58,676 nt of DNA from the NCBI RefSeq assembly GCF_003336675.1, contig NZ_QPII01000023.1, forward strand, positions 1 through 58,676, written 5' to 3'. Position numbers and translations under genes: made by a program. The DNA comes from Billgrantia montanilacus (lineage in GTDB: Bacteria > Pseudomonadota > Gammaproteobacteria > Pseudomonadales > Halomonadaceae). Below, one piece after another: positions 16,665-25,056 of the stretch. Within the stretch, counting starts at the first letter, position 1, and every line of letters begins with the position of its first letter. Below the pieces are notes generated by a model. It had not been told where the DNA came from, did no database searches, and saw only the letters and a list, made by a program, of their open reading frames with translations.

Positions 16665-19019
16665 ATGCCAGGTGGTTTCTTTCAGGCAGTGACGGATGTC
16701 AGGCGAGGTACCAGCAGCGGGAACTGGTTGCCGTTCATGGTTGCCTTTGCCGTCCTGTTGCTTCTCCTCAGTACACCGCTGAGTGCTCAGTCCTTGCCGC
16801 TTGGCGGACTGGGGACAGGCGAAGAGGACGCAGCCCACGACCCCGAGGCGTTCCAGCAGTCGCTGGACGAGGTGATCGGCACACTTGAGGATGCCCAGCA
16901 GCGCGAGGCGCTGCTCGAGAACCTGCGCGAACTCCAACAGGTGCATGCAGAGCGGGCCGAGGAGGGGGGCGGGCAGCGCCAGGGGCTGCTCGGGGCATTG
17001 GCGGAGACGTTCAGCGAACTGGGCGAACAGGCCGAGGCCGGCGAGTCGCCGATCGACGACTGGCGGCGTCAGCTGGAGCAGGGCTGGGGTGACCTCAGTG
17101 ACTTGATGGTCGAGACCGGCAGCGCCGAGACTGCACGATTCATGATCGAGAGTGCCGTGCTGATTGCGATCTGGGTGGGGCTGCTGGTCATCCTGATCGC
17201 CCTGGGCAGGCTGCTGTTCGTGAGGCGAGGGCTACCCCTCGACTTGCCGCGGGAACCGCGTGGCTGGCTGCTGGCGCTGCATTTCCTGCGCCGCATGCTG
17301 CCCTGGGCGCTCGCTTTCGTGCTGATCATGGGCCTGGCCCAAGTGTTGCCGCCCAGTCCCGGCCGAACCCTGGCGTTGATCGTCGCCTACCTGGCGCTGT
17401 GCGGTCGCACCCTGTCGGTGATCGTGGAGAGCGTGGTATCGGTCTTTACCCGAGGCCATCGTTTCACTGCGGTGCTGATCCTGCAGCAGCGCGCCCTGCG
17501 CATGCTGTTCGTGATCGGTGCACTGATCGCCCTTGGCGATGCGCTCAATTCGGAACGGCTGTCACAGATGGTAGGGGATGAACTGGCGGCACTGGGCTCG
17601 GTGCTGGCCAATATGCTCGCCGCCATTCTCAGTATTCGCTTCATTCTCCGATTCAAGCGACCGATCAAGCACCTGATCCGCAACCGCTCCTGGGGTGTGC
17701 GCCGTGACGGCGGGAGCATCATGGAGCTGGCGCGTATCGTCGGTGGGTTGTGGCATGTACCGGCGTTGCTGATCGTGGCGGGTTCGCTGCTGGCGATCTT
17801 CATTACCGTAGGTGATGTCGGCACGGCTCTGGCTCGCTCGATCGTCTCTGCCGGCCTGCTGGTGTTGACGCTGGTGGTCACCGGTTTGATCCAGCGCCAC
17901 ACCGAGCGGCGCACCAAGCGGCGGCGCATCAGCGAGTATCGGCGTCGACTCGAACGTTTTGGCTACGCGCTCTCGCATGTGGTCGCCTGGATTGTCTTTG
18001 CTGAACTCTCGCTGCAGGTGTGGGGTGGCTCGCTCTTTGGCCTGGGCCGGGAGGGAGTCGCCGGTATGCGCATTGGCCAGGCACTGCTGGCACTGGGTTT
18101 CACCGTGCTGCTGGCGTGGCTGGTGTGGATCTTTGCCGATACCGCGATCCAGCGGGCGCTGATCACCTCGGGACGCTCCCGTGGCCGCCGGGTCAACCAG
18201 GCACGGGCCCAGACCATCACGCCGATGATCCGCAACGTGATCTTCGCGACTATCGTGATCATTACCAGTATCGTGGGGCTGGCCAATCTGGGGGTGAACG
18301 TCACACCGCTGCTGGCCGGTGCCGGCGTGATCGGCCTGGCGGTGGGCTTCGGTGCCCAGACGCTGGTGCAGGACCTGATTACCGGCATCTTCATCATCAT
18401 CGAGGATTCACTGGCGGTGGACGACTTCGTCCAGATCAACGGCCACATCGGGACCGTCGAGGGCCTGACCCTGCGCACCGTGCGGCTGCGCGACCTGGAC
18501 GCGGTGGTACATATCATCACCTTCAGCCGTATCGAATCTATCCACAACATGTCGCGGCAGTTCGGTATTGCCCTGATGCGGTTGCGCATTCCCCACACCA
18601 TGAAGATCGATGACGCTATCACCCTGATGCACGAGACGGCACTGGAGCTGCGCCAGGACCCGATGATGCGCCACCATATCTGGTCGCCGCTGGAGATGCA
18701 GGGCATCCAGGCGTTCGAGGATGGCTGCCCGATCCTGCGCATGCGTTTTCGCACCGCCCCGGAGATGCAGTGGGACGTGATGCGCGCCTTCAACCTGCTG
18801 CTCAAGCAGCGTATGGAAGCTCAGGAGATCGATCTGGGCATGCCGAGGCTTAGTATCAGCATGGAGGGGCTGCCCGACGATGACATGGCCATCAGGGCAG
18901 GGTCGAACAGCGAAGGCCAGCAGGGACGCTTCCGTGATGCCAAGGGGCGTGAGCCCGGCGAGGCGGGCATCGCCGACCCGCAGGGCGACACCAATCCGCA
19001 GCGGGCCTCACCCGAATGA
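16665..19019 (+). CDS. Large MscS-family mechanosensitive channel (YbiO-like)
   Basis: About 784 residues: a cleavable or anchoring signal (to about residue 42, ending STPLSAQ), a Gln/Glu-rich periplasmic coiled-coil region (about 60-150), and several TM helices. The MscS core follows. Its pore helix is VIGLAVGFGAQTLVQDLITG, with IEDSLAVDDFVQING and VEGLTLRTVRLRD as the beta domain. The multi-TM N-terminal extension places it with the larger paralogues rather than with small MscS. It would release osmolytes on hypoosmotic shock, fitting a halophile. The ATG at 16665 has AAGGAG about ten bases upstream; a GTG at 16605 is possible. It diverges from the amidoligase pair. Confidence 0.87.
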   Translation: MPGGFFQAVTDVRRGTSSGNWLPFMVAFAVLLLLLSTPLSAQSLPLGGLGTGEEDAAHDPEAFQQSLDEVIGTLEDAQQREALLENLRELQQVHAERAEEGGGQRQGLLGALAETFSELGEQAEAGESPIDDWRRQLEQGWGDLSDLMVETGSAETARFMIESAVLIAIWVGLLVILIALGRLLFVRRGLPLDLPREPRGWLLALHFLRRMLPWALAFVLIMGLAQVLPPSPGRTLALIVAYLALCGRTLSVIVESVVSVFTRGHRFTAVLILQQRALRMLFVIGALIALGDALNSERLSQMVGDELAALGSVLANMLAAILSIRFILRFKRPIKHLIRNRSWGVRRDGGSIMELARIVGGLWHVPALLIVAGSLLAIFITVGDVGTALARSIVSAGLLVLTLVVTGLIQRHTERRTKRRRISEYRRRLERFGYALSHVVAWIVFAELSLQVWGGSLFGLGREGVAGMRIGQALLALGFTVLLAWLVWIFADTAIQRALITSGRSRGRRVNQARAQTITPMIRNVIFATIVIITSIVGLANLGVNVTPLLAGAGVIGLAVGFGAQTLVQDLITGIFIIIEDSLAVDDFVQINGHIGTVEGLTLRTVRLRDLDAVVHIITFSRIESIHNMSRQFGIALMRLRIPHTMKIDDAITLMHETALELRQDPMMRHHIWSPLEMQGIQAFEDGCPILRMRFRTAPEMQWDVMRAFNLLLKQRMEAQEIDLGMPRLSISMEGLPDDDMAIRAGSNSEGQQGRFRDAKGREPGEAGIADPQGDTNPQRASPE

Positions 19020-19178
19020 CGGCGACCCTGCGTTGACTGACGGGCGTGTCGTCAGCGCAGGGCGTTGGGTGGAGCCATGGTAAGGATGTAGTGTTCCGCC
19101 GTACTATGAAATCAGCGTCGGCCACCATCGAAACCAGATACGGTCTCCATCGCCCCCTGGACCAGGAGCAGCGACGAC

Positions 19179-20657
19179 GTGATTACCGTCGAGCGCAAGG
19201 ATAGCTTTCATCTCAAGATTTCCCGCGTACTGCAGGAGGAAACCTCGCACCGAGTGGACGTTTTCCTGTTCGTGCCCGGCGAGCTGGGACTGAATGATCA
19301 CGTCATTTCGGAGGACGCCTTCTACCACAGCGCCATTCACAGCAAGCGCACCTATTACAGCGACAAGCACCACCTGCCGCTGGTGCTCAGCCGCCTGGCA
19401 AGCCGAGGCAAGCTGACCAGTGACCAGTACCGGCTGAGCCTCAGTCTCTACGCCTACCAGTACGTCATCGCCCTGGAGCGCTCGACCCAGACCCTGCTGG
19501 ACACCGCCCGACAAGTGAAGGAGGAGGCGCAGCGCCAGGACACTCGGGATGAGTCAAGCGCAGAAGAAGACTCGCCCACGGCAGAAAACGAGCGATCCGA
19601 GGAGACGATGTCCCCGGCGGTGCGCCTGAGTGAGCAGCTCGAGGAACTGTGCGAGCTGGCGCAGGGCATACTTCGCAGGCTGCGTCGCAACCAGCCCGGC
19701 GACGAGAAGCTTCACAAGTATTACGCGAATATCGACAACTACCTTTCCTGGTTCACCGAGCAGCAGCTGCTGGCGCTGGTAGCAAACCTGCCTCGGGGCA
19801 AGGGCTTTCGTTCGATTCGCAAGCGGCTGCTGGCGATCTGCACCACCGAGAGCGACTACCGCGAGCAGGAGGAGTACAACTCCCGACGAGTCACCCAGGA
19901 TCCCACCCGGATGTCCAACAAGATGCGGCTGCTGCGGCGGCTGATCGAATACCCTGTAACGCTGAAGCAGCAGAGCCAGGAACTGGGCGGTGGCGAGCAG
20001 AAGGCGGTCAAGGGACTGGCCACGGCGGTGGTCATGATCTTCGTGACGCTGGGGCTGCTCCAGGCCCGCGCCACCTTGGGCGACATCACGGCCCTGTTGG
20101 TGCTGGTAATAGCCGTTCTCTATGCCATGCGCGAGGTGTTCAAGGACGACCTTCGCAATACGCTGTGGCGCTGGTTGCGCAAGGGTCGCCCGAAGTGGCG
20201 ACGCCAATACCTGGATGCCACCAGCGGGGCGCTGGTGGGCCGCCAGCTCGAATGGTTCGACTACAAGCGATTCGGCAAGCTCGATGACGATATCCAAAGG
20301 GTGCGCAAGCGCAATGTGGCACAGCGAGAGGAGGTGGTGCTCCACTATCGATCGAGTTCACGAATGTCGCCCACCCGTTTTCTCAGCGGCTACGAGAAGA
20401 CCCGCGAGACACTGTCGCTGGACCTGTCGCTTCTGGCGCGCCTGATGGACAAGGGCGAGCACCATGTCTATCGCCTCAAGGATGGGCAGGTGACCCATGA
20501 GTCGGTGGAGAAGCGTCACCTGCTCAACCTGGTCATTCGGGAAGAGGGCATCAATGCGCGGCCGGTCATTCAACGCTGGAAGATCGTCATGAGCCGTTCC
20601 CGGATCGTCGATGTCGAGCAGGTCCATCAGGAAGGGGGAGTAGAGGGAGAGGGCTAG
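19179..20657 (+). CDS. Unrecognised 492-residue protein with a central two-helix membrane hairpin
   Basis: I do not recognise this family. The N-terminal half is soluble, with an Asp/Glu/Ser-rich linker near residues 118-145. Two hydrophobic helices lie at about residues 284-298 and 302-315. The C-terminal half is basic and beta/alpha mixed (motifs YKRFGKLDDDI and LHYRSSSRMSPTRFLSGYEKTRETLSLDLS). The topology suggests large cytoplasmic domains on both sides of a membrane hairpin. The start is a GTG preceded by CAGGAG. It lies between the MscS gene and a CBS-BON gene, all in the same direction, which hints at membrane stress or ion homeostasis but proves nothing. Confidence 0.65.
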   Translation: MITVERKDSFHLKISRVLQEETSHRVDVFLFVPGELGLNDHVISEDAFYHSAIHSKRTYYSDKHHLPLVLSRLASRGKLTSDQYRLSLSLYAYQYVIALERSTQTLLDTARQVKEEAQRQDTRDESSAEEDSPTAENERSEETMSPAVRLSEQLEELCELAQGILRRLRRNQPGDEKLHKYYANIDNYLSWFTEQQLLALVANLPRGKGFRSIRKRLLAICTTESDYREQEEYNSRRVTQDPTRMSNKMRLLRRLIEYPVTLKQQSQELGGGEQKAVKGLATAVVMIFVTLGLLQARATLGDITALLVLVIAVLYAMREVFKDDLRNTLWRWLRKGRPKWRRQYLDATSGALVGRQLEWFDYKRFGKLDDDIQRVRKRNVAQREEVVLHYRSSSRMSPTRFLSGYEKTRETLSLDLSLLARLMDKGEHHVYRLKDGQVTHESVEKRHLLNLVIREEGINARPVIQRWKIVMSRSRIVDVEQVHQEGGVEGEG

Positions 20658-20832
20658 GGCGAATAAGGCATCACCATGATGAGGTTGGCTTGCAGGGTAA
20701 TATTTGCCTCACATCAAGTGGTGAATCCTCCTCTCTGCTAATGTAACTGCCAGGGTACGGTTTGTGAGAGCCTCCGTGTCAGACTAGATTCAAACCTATG
20801 CCTTCCCGTTTTCCTTGTTCGGAGATGTCGCC

Positions 20833-21528
20833 ATGCAAGCCGTTGATGTCATGACTACCAAGGTCATTACCGTATCGCCCGACGCCGACGTTCGGGAAAT
20901 CGCACAGCTGTTGCTCGACAACAACATCAGCGCCCTGCCGGTGGTGGACGCAAGCCAGAAGGTACTGGGCATCGTCAGTGAGGGCGACCTGATGCGACGG
21001 GTCGAGAATGGCACTGAGCGGCGCAAGTCCTGGTGGTTGAAGTCGATTTTCTCCGGTGCCAATAACGCCAGCGAATACATCAAGTCCCATGCGCGCAAGG
21101 CACATGAAATCATGACTCCCAAGCCTGTCACCGTCAGCGAAGACGAGTCGCTGCAACGTATCGCCAAGCTGCTGGAGCGTCACCATATCAAGCGGGTACC
21201 TGTCGTGCGCGACGGTCGCCTCGTCGGTATCGTCAGCCGCGCCAACCTGTTGCGTGGTTTTTCCACCACCACCAGCGAGGGAGAGCCCCCTGTTACGGCG
21301 GATGACCGGGAGATCCGCGATGCCATTCTCAAGGAAATCGAGGACCGTACCGGCGTCTGGGTCGACCGCATCAACGTCATCGTGACCGATGGCGAAGTGC
21401 AGCTCTGGGGGCTGGTCGAGAGTCAGGAAGAGAAGATGGCGGTACAGGTGGCTGCCGAGAACATGAAAGGGGTGAAGGCGGTGGAGAACAACCTGGGCAT
21501 GATACCTCGGGGAATTGGCGGCTACTGA
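20833..21528 (+). CDS. Tandem CBS domains plus BON domain protein
   Basis: 231 residues. Two CBS motifs occupy about residues 1-62 (MTTKVITVSPDADVREIAQL ... VLGIVSEGDLMRR) and 90-145 (MTPKPVTVSEDESLQRIAKL ... LVGIVSRANLLR). A C-terminal BON domain follows at about 155-225 (VWVDRINVIVTDGEVQLWG). CBS pairs bind adenosine nucleotides; BON domains associate with membranes or phospholipids. This combination is usually annotated as a regulatory or stress protein. The ATG at 20833 follows CGGAG. There is no signal peptide, so the BON domain is cytoplasmic. Confidence 0.85.
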   Translation: MQAVDVMTTKVITVSPDADVREIAQLLLDNNISALPVVDASQKVLGIVSEGDLMRRVENGTERRKSWWLKSIFSGANNASEYIKSHARKAHEIMTPKPVTVSEDESLQRIAKLLERHHIKRVPVVRDGRLVGIVSRANLLRGFSTTTSEGEPPVTADDREIRDAILKEIEDRTGVWVDRINVIVTDGEVQLWGLVESQEEKMAVQVAAENMKGVKAVENNLGMIPRGIGGY

Positions 21529-21562
21529 CCAGACGGGCGACCGACAAGCGCCATGAACGAAT

Positions 21563-21584
21563 GGGGCGGCCTCATGGCCGCCCC
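21563..21584. terminator. GC-rich hairpin between convergent genes
   Basis: GGGGCGGCC and GGCCGCCCC form a 9-bp perfect stem with a TCAT loop, between the CBS-BON gene and the convergent aminotransferase gene. A short T-rich stretch follows (GTTCGATTC). Confidence 0.55.
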
Positions 21585-21623
21585 GTTCGATTCATCCATT
21601 CAATTCATCGTCACCTGTTTCCG

Positions 21624-22748
21624 TTAGTCGACCTGCCTGAGGGCGGCTTCCAGATTGGCCAGGCTGCGTTCGAGATGGTGCAGTTTGTCCAGGCCGAACA
21701 GGCCGATGCGAAAGGCTTGATAGCCCTCACCTTCGTCGCACATCAGCGGTACCCCACCCGCCACCTGGATGCCGGCGCCGGCAAACTTGCCGGCGATACC
21801 CGGATCACGGGTGTAGCAGACCACGACACCGGGCGCTTCGAACCCGGCAGCCGCCACGCTGCGGTAACCGTAATTGGCCATCAGCGAGCGTACACCCTCG
21901 CCCAGCGCCCATTGCTCCTCGCGTACCCTGTCGAAACCGTAGGCGGCCGTCTCCTCCATGATGTCGCGCAGTCGGGCGAGGCCATCGGTGGGCATGGTGG
22001 CATGGTAGGCGTGGCCGCCGTTTTCGTAGGTCTCCATGATGGTGAGCCACTTGCGCAGGTCACAGGCAAAACTGGTGCTGGTGGTCTCCTCGATCCGCTC
22101 TCGGGCCAGCTCGGAGAGCATGACCATGCCACAGCAGGGCAGGCCGCTCCATCCCTTCTGCGGCGCGCTCAGCAGCACGTCGACGCCGATCTCGCGCATA
22201 TCCACCCAGAGCGTGCCGGAGGCGATGCAGTCGAGGACGAAGAGCCCTCCCACCGCATGCACGGCGGCTGCGATGCGCTTGAGATAGTCATCGGGCAGCA
22301 GGATGCCGGCGGAGGTCTCGACATGGGGGGCGAAGACGACGGCAGGGCGCTCTTCCTGGATGGTGCGTTCGACCTCCTCGATAGGCGCCGGGGCAAAGGG
22401 CGACTGTGGATCGGCCGGGTCGATTCGACGTGCCTTGAGTACCGTGGTGGAATCCGGAATGGCGCCCATTTCGAGGATTTGTGACCAGCGGTAGCTGAAC
22501 TGGCCGTTGCGGATCACCAGGCAGTGTTTGCCGGTGGCGAACTGTCGTGCCGCGGCCTCCATGCCGAAGGTGCCGCTGCCGGGCACGATCACGGCACTAT
22601 GCGCCTGGTAGACCTGCTTGAGGGTAGTGGAAATGTCCCGCATCACGCCCTGAAAGCGCTGGGACATATGATTCAGTGAACGGTCGGTATAGACCACCGA
22701 GTATTCGAGCAGGCCATCGGGGTCGACATCGGGCAGCAGGCCGGGCAT
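21624..22748 (-). CDS. Class V aminotransferase (serine-pyruvate / alanine-glyoxylate type)
   Basis: 374-residue PLP enzyme of fold type I. The Schiff-base lysine is K198 in SAPQKGWSG, and D173 (LFVLDCIASG) is the residue that contacts the pyridine nitrogen. The N-terminal VPGSGTFGMEAAARQ motif is typical of alanine-glyoxylate and serine-glyoxylate transaminases. The exact amino donor is not certain. The ATG at 22748 has AGGGAG upstream; the extra 46 residues of the longer frame are not supported. Downstream is a GC-rich bidirectional hairpin. Confidence 0.85.
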   Translation of the reverse strand: MPGLLPDVDPDGLLEYSVVYTDRSLNHMSQRFQGVMRDISTTLKQVYQAHSAVIVPGSGTFGMEAAARQFATGKHCLVIRNGQFSYRWSQILEMGAIPDSTTVLKARRIDPADPQSPFAPAPIEEVERTIQEERPAVVFAPHVETSAGILLPDDYLKRIAAAVHAVGGLFVLDCIASGTLWVDMREIGVDVLLSAPQKGWSGLPCCGMVMLSELARERIEETTSTSFACDLRKWLTIMETYENGGHAYHATMPTDGLARLRDIMEETAAYGFDRVREEQWALGEGVRSLMANYGYRSVAAAGFEAPGVVVCYTRDPGIAGKFAGAGIQVAGGVPLMCDEGEGYQAFRIGLFGLDKLHHLERSLANLEAALRQVD

Positions 22749-22908
22749 TTCTTTCTCCCTGTGTACAGTTCGGGGGTAGGCAATCCCTAGAGGATATTCC
22801 CATTGAACTTCCTGAACCAGTTTCGGTGCCTGGGGTGAACCGTCGTGGATAGGTGGGGGATGCCTGGCCGGGACGTGCATTCGCATGCCGCCCCGGTGTG
22901 AGGGCGGC

Positions 22909-23511
22909 TCAGGGGCGGCAGAAATAGACTTTCGCCGGGGGGATGTTGATGGGTTCGAAGCCGCATTCCACGGCGGAAAAGACCTGACGCAGGTCGGGCA
23001 GGACCTTGGGTGAAAACTGGTAGACCAGCATGGCGCCCTCCGGCAGCAGCGCTTTCCGGCTGCCCTCGAGGATACGTTCGCGAATCTCCGCTGGCATGGT
23101 GCTGAAAGGAATGCCCGCCACCACGTAGTCGGCAGCGGGCAGGCCGAGTCGTTCGAGTTCGGCCTGAATCGTCTCGGCGGAGCCGCTGATTATCTGCAGG
23201 CGTGGATCGAGTATGGAGCGCTGCAGGAAGTCGACGAACTCCTCGTTGGTCTCTATGACCACCAGTGTCGCCTCCGGATGCAGGCGGCTCAGGATCTCCC
23301 TGGTGATCGTTCCGACCCCGGGACCATACTCGACGATGACGCGAGCGCGCTCCCAGTCGACCGGCTCGAGCAGCCGCCTCACCAGATAGGGCGAGCTGGG
23401 TATGATGGAGCCCAGCATCCGGGGGTGCTTGAAGAAGTTGCGAGCGAATAGCGAGAGCTGAGCGCGTCGCTCGGTTCCTGCCATGACCGAGGGTCGGTCT
23501 TGAGCCGTCAT
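22909..23511 (-). CDS. SAM-dependent methyltransferase (phospholipid N-methyltransferase-like)
   Basis: 200-residue class I methyltransferase. Motif I is VEYGPGVGTITREIL, the acidic end of strand 2 is LVVIETNEEF, and the motif IV region is YVVAGIPFSTMP. The N-terminal FKHPRMLGSIIPSSPYLVRRL segment and overall size resemble PmtA-like phospholipid methyltransferases and rRNA adenine dimethylase relatives; a role on phosphatidylethanolamine is an inference. The ATG has AGGAGG seven bases upstream. Neighbouring genes do not suggest an operon. Confidence 0.7.
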   Translation of the reverse strand: MTAQDRPSVMAGTERRAQLSLFARNFFKHPRMLGSIIPSSPYLVRRLLEPVDWERARVIVEYGPGVGTITREILSRLHPEATLVVIETNEEFVDFLQRSILDPRLQIISGSAETIQAELERLGLPAADYVVAGIPFSTMPAEIRERILEGSRKALLPEGAMLVYQFSPKVLPDLRQVFSAVECGFEPINIPPAKVYFCRP

Positions 23512-23898
23512 GGGCTAGCCTCCTGATTTACAGCGTAACATGACTCCACTCTAGGCTAGCGGACGCACGTGGGAAAGGACGCTTTGTGCTGCTGCCTCGT
23601 CCGTCACGTCTCGGCTGGGCTATTTTGACAGCGTGACTCGTCCAAGATGGGCGCTTGAAAAAGCGCCTACGTTTAAAGGTGATGCCCATGGAGCTGTTGT
23701 GACGACGCAGCGAAGTTTCCGCTCCATTACCCTCTGCGCCCCGCCTTCGTGGGGCGTATTGCGTTTGGGGCGTATCTCGTTCGGAGCACATGTGCTGAAG
23801 ACGACGGGGAAGCTGGCAAGGTAAGCTATGTCGGCAGGTGGAATGGCGATGCCGGCCGGGCCGCTGGTTTGGTACTCGGCTTCACGACTTAAGGGGCC
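23512..23898. other. 387-bp intergenic region with two hairpins, no gene
   Basis: It contains the perfect hairpin GGCGCTT-GAAA-AAGCGCC (23650-23667) and a second one, CGCCCC / GGGGCG (23737-23756). The ORFs that can be drawn on the minus strand have no ribosome-binding site or recognisable protein. It must carry the promoters of the methyltransferase gene (leftward) and thiO (rightward). Confidence 0.45.
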
Positions 23899-25056
23899 AT
23901 GGTGAAAGACTTTCTGATTATCGGTGGGGGCGTAATCGGCATGATGACTGCCTGGCAGCTGGCTGCAGCCGGGCATACCGTCACCCTGGTGGAGCGAGGA
24001 AAGTGTGGGCAGGAGGCGTCATGGGCCGGGGGAGGCATCGTCTCGCCCCTCTATCCCTGGCGCTACAGCGAGCCGGTTTCCAACCTGGCACGGCAGGCCG
24101 AGGACGAGTACGCCGCGCTGACGGCACAGCTGTTGGAGGCGACGGGTATCGATGCCGAGTATCGCCAGAAGGGGCTGCTCTACCTGCGGGTCGACGACGG
24201 CGACAGGGCGTTCGAGTGGGCGAAACGTGCCAACAAGCCGCTTGAGGCCGTCGATGCGGCATTCATCTATCGCAAGGAGCCCTGGCTGGCGGCAGGCGTG
24301 GCCAGCGGCCTTTGGATGCCGACCCTGGGCAGTGTCCGCAACCCACGGCTCTGTCAGGCACTGCGAGCCCATCTCATGTCGTTGCCCGGCGTTACCCTGC
24401 AGGAGGGGGCATCGGTCGAAGCACTGTGCATGGAAGAGGGGCGTGTCACAGGGGTGGATACCTCCCTGGGGCGTATCACGGCAGGGCAGGTGATTGTGTG
24501 CGGTGGTGCCTGGAGCGGGGTCCTGCTGGGTAGCATCGGGGTCGCGCTACCTGTGCGGCCCGTGAAGGGCCAGATGATGCTGTTCCGCACGCCGCCGATG
24601 CCCGGTGGCAGGCAGCTGCTGGAGCGCGTGGTGCTGGCCGATGGACGCTATCTGATTCCGCGAGCCGATGGACGTGTGCTTGTCGGCTCGACCCTGGAGC
24701 AGGCGGATTTCGACAAACGTCCCACCGAGGCGGCGCGGGAGTCGCTGCGACAGAGCGCCATCGCCATGTTGCCGGCACTGGCCGAGTGCGAGATCGAGCA
24801 CCACTGGGCCGGGCTCCGGCCCGCGGCGCCGGATGGCATTCCGTTCATCGGCGCGGTGCCCGACATCGAGCGGCTCCATGTCAACGCCGGGCACTATCGT
24901 AACGGTTTGGTGCTGGCGCCGGCGGCGACACGATTGCTGGTCGACCAGCTGTTGGGTCGACCCACCCGGATCGACCCCGCTCCCTACCAGCCGTCGAAGC
25001 GCCTCCGGGAGCGGGGCTGTAGTGACACGGAGGAGAGCCGGGCATTCTCGCTCTAG
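23899..25056 (+). CDS. thiO: Glycine oxidase (FAD-dependent)
   Basis: 385-residue flavoprotein of the D-amino-acid oxidase family. ThiO oxidises glycine to the imine used to build the thiazole ring of thiamine. The dinucleotide motif IIGGGVIGMMTAWQL opens the protein, and the C-terminal FAD signature is in GLRPAAPDGIPFIGAVPDIERLH. Length is typical. The ATG follows AAGGGG. Its stop overlaps the pta stop by 3 bp (tail-to-tail CTAG). It has no TPP riboswitch in front and lies about 8 kb from thiC and tenA, so control by thiamine is not evident. A related FAD amino-acid dehydrogenase is the alternative. Confidence 0.78.
   Translation: MVKDFLIIGGGVIGMMTAWQLAAAGHTVTLVERGKCGQEASWAGGGIVSPLYPWRYSEPVSNLARQAEDEYAALTAQLLEATGIDAEYRQKGLLYLRVDDGDRAFEWAKRANKPLEAVDAAFIYRKEPWLAAGVASGLWMPTLGSVRNPRLCQALRAHLMSLPGVTLQEGASVEALCMEEGRVTGVDTSLGRITAGQVIVCGGAWSGVLLGSIGVALPVRPVKGQMMLFRTPPMPGGRQLLERVVLADGRYLIPRADGRVLVGSTLEQADFDKRPTEAARESLRQSAIAMLPALAECEIEHHWAGLRPAAPDGIPFIGAVPDIERLHVNAGHYRNGLVLAPAATRLLVDQLLGRPTRIDPAPYQPSKRLRERGCSDTEESRAFSL

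Noticed and set aside
23528..23976. Minus-strand frames between the methyltransferase gene and thiO
   Set aside because: No ribosome-binding site, Arg/Ser-rich composition; the stretch is better explained by two hairpins and promoters.
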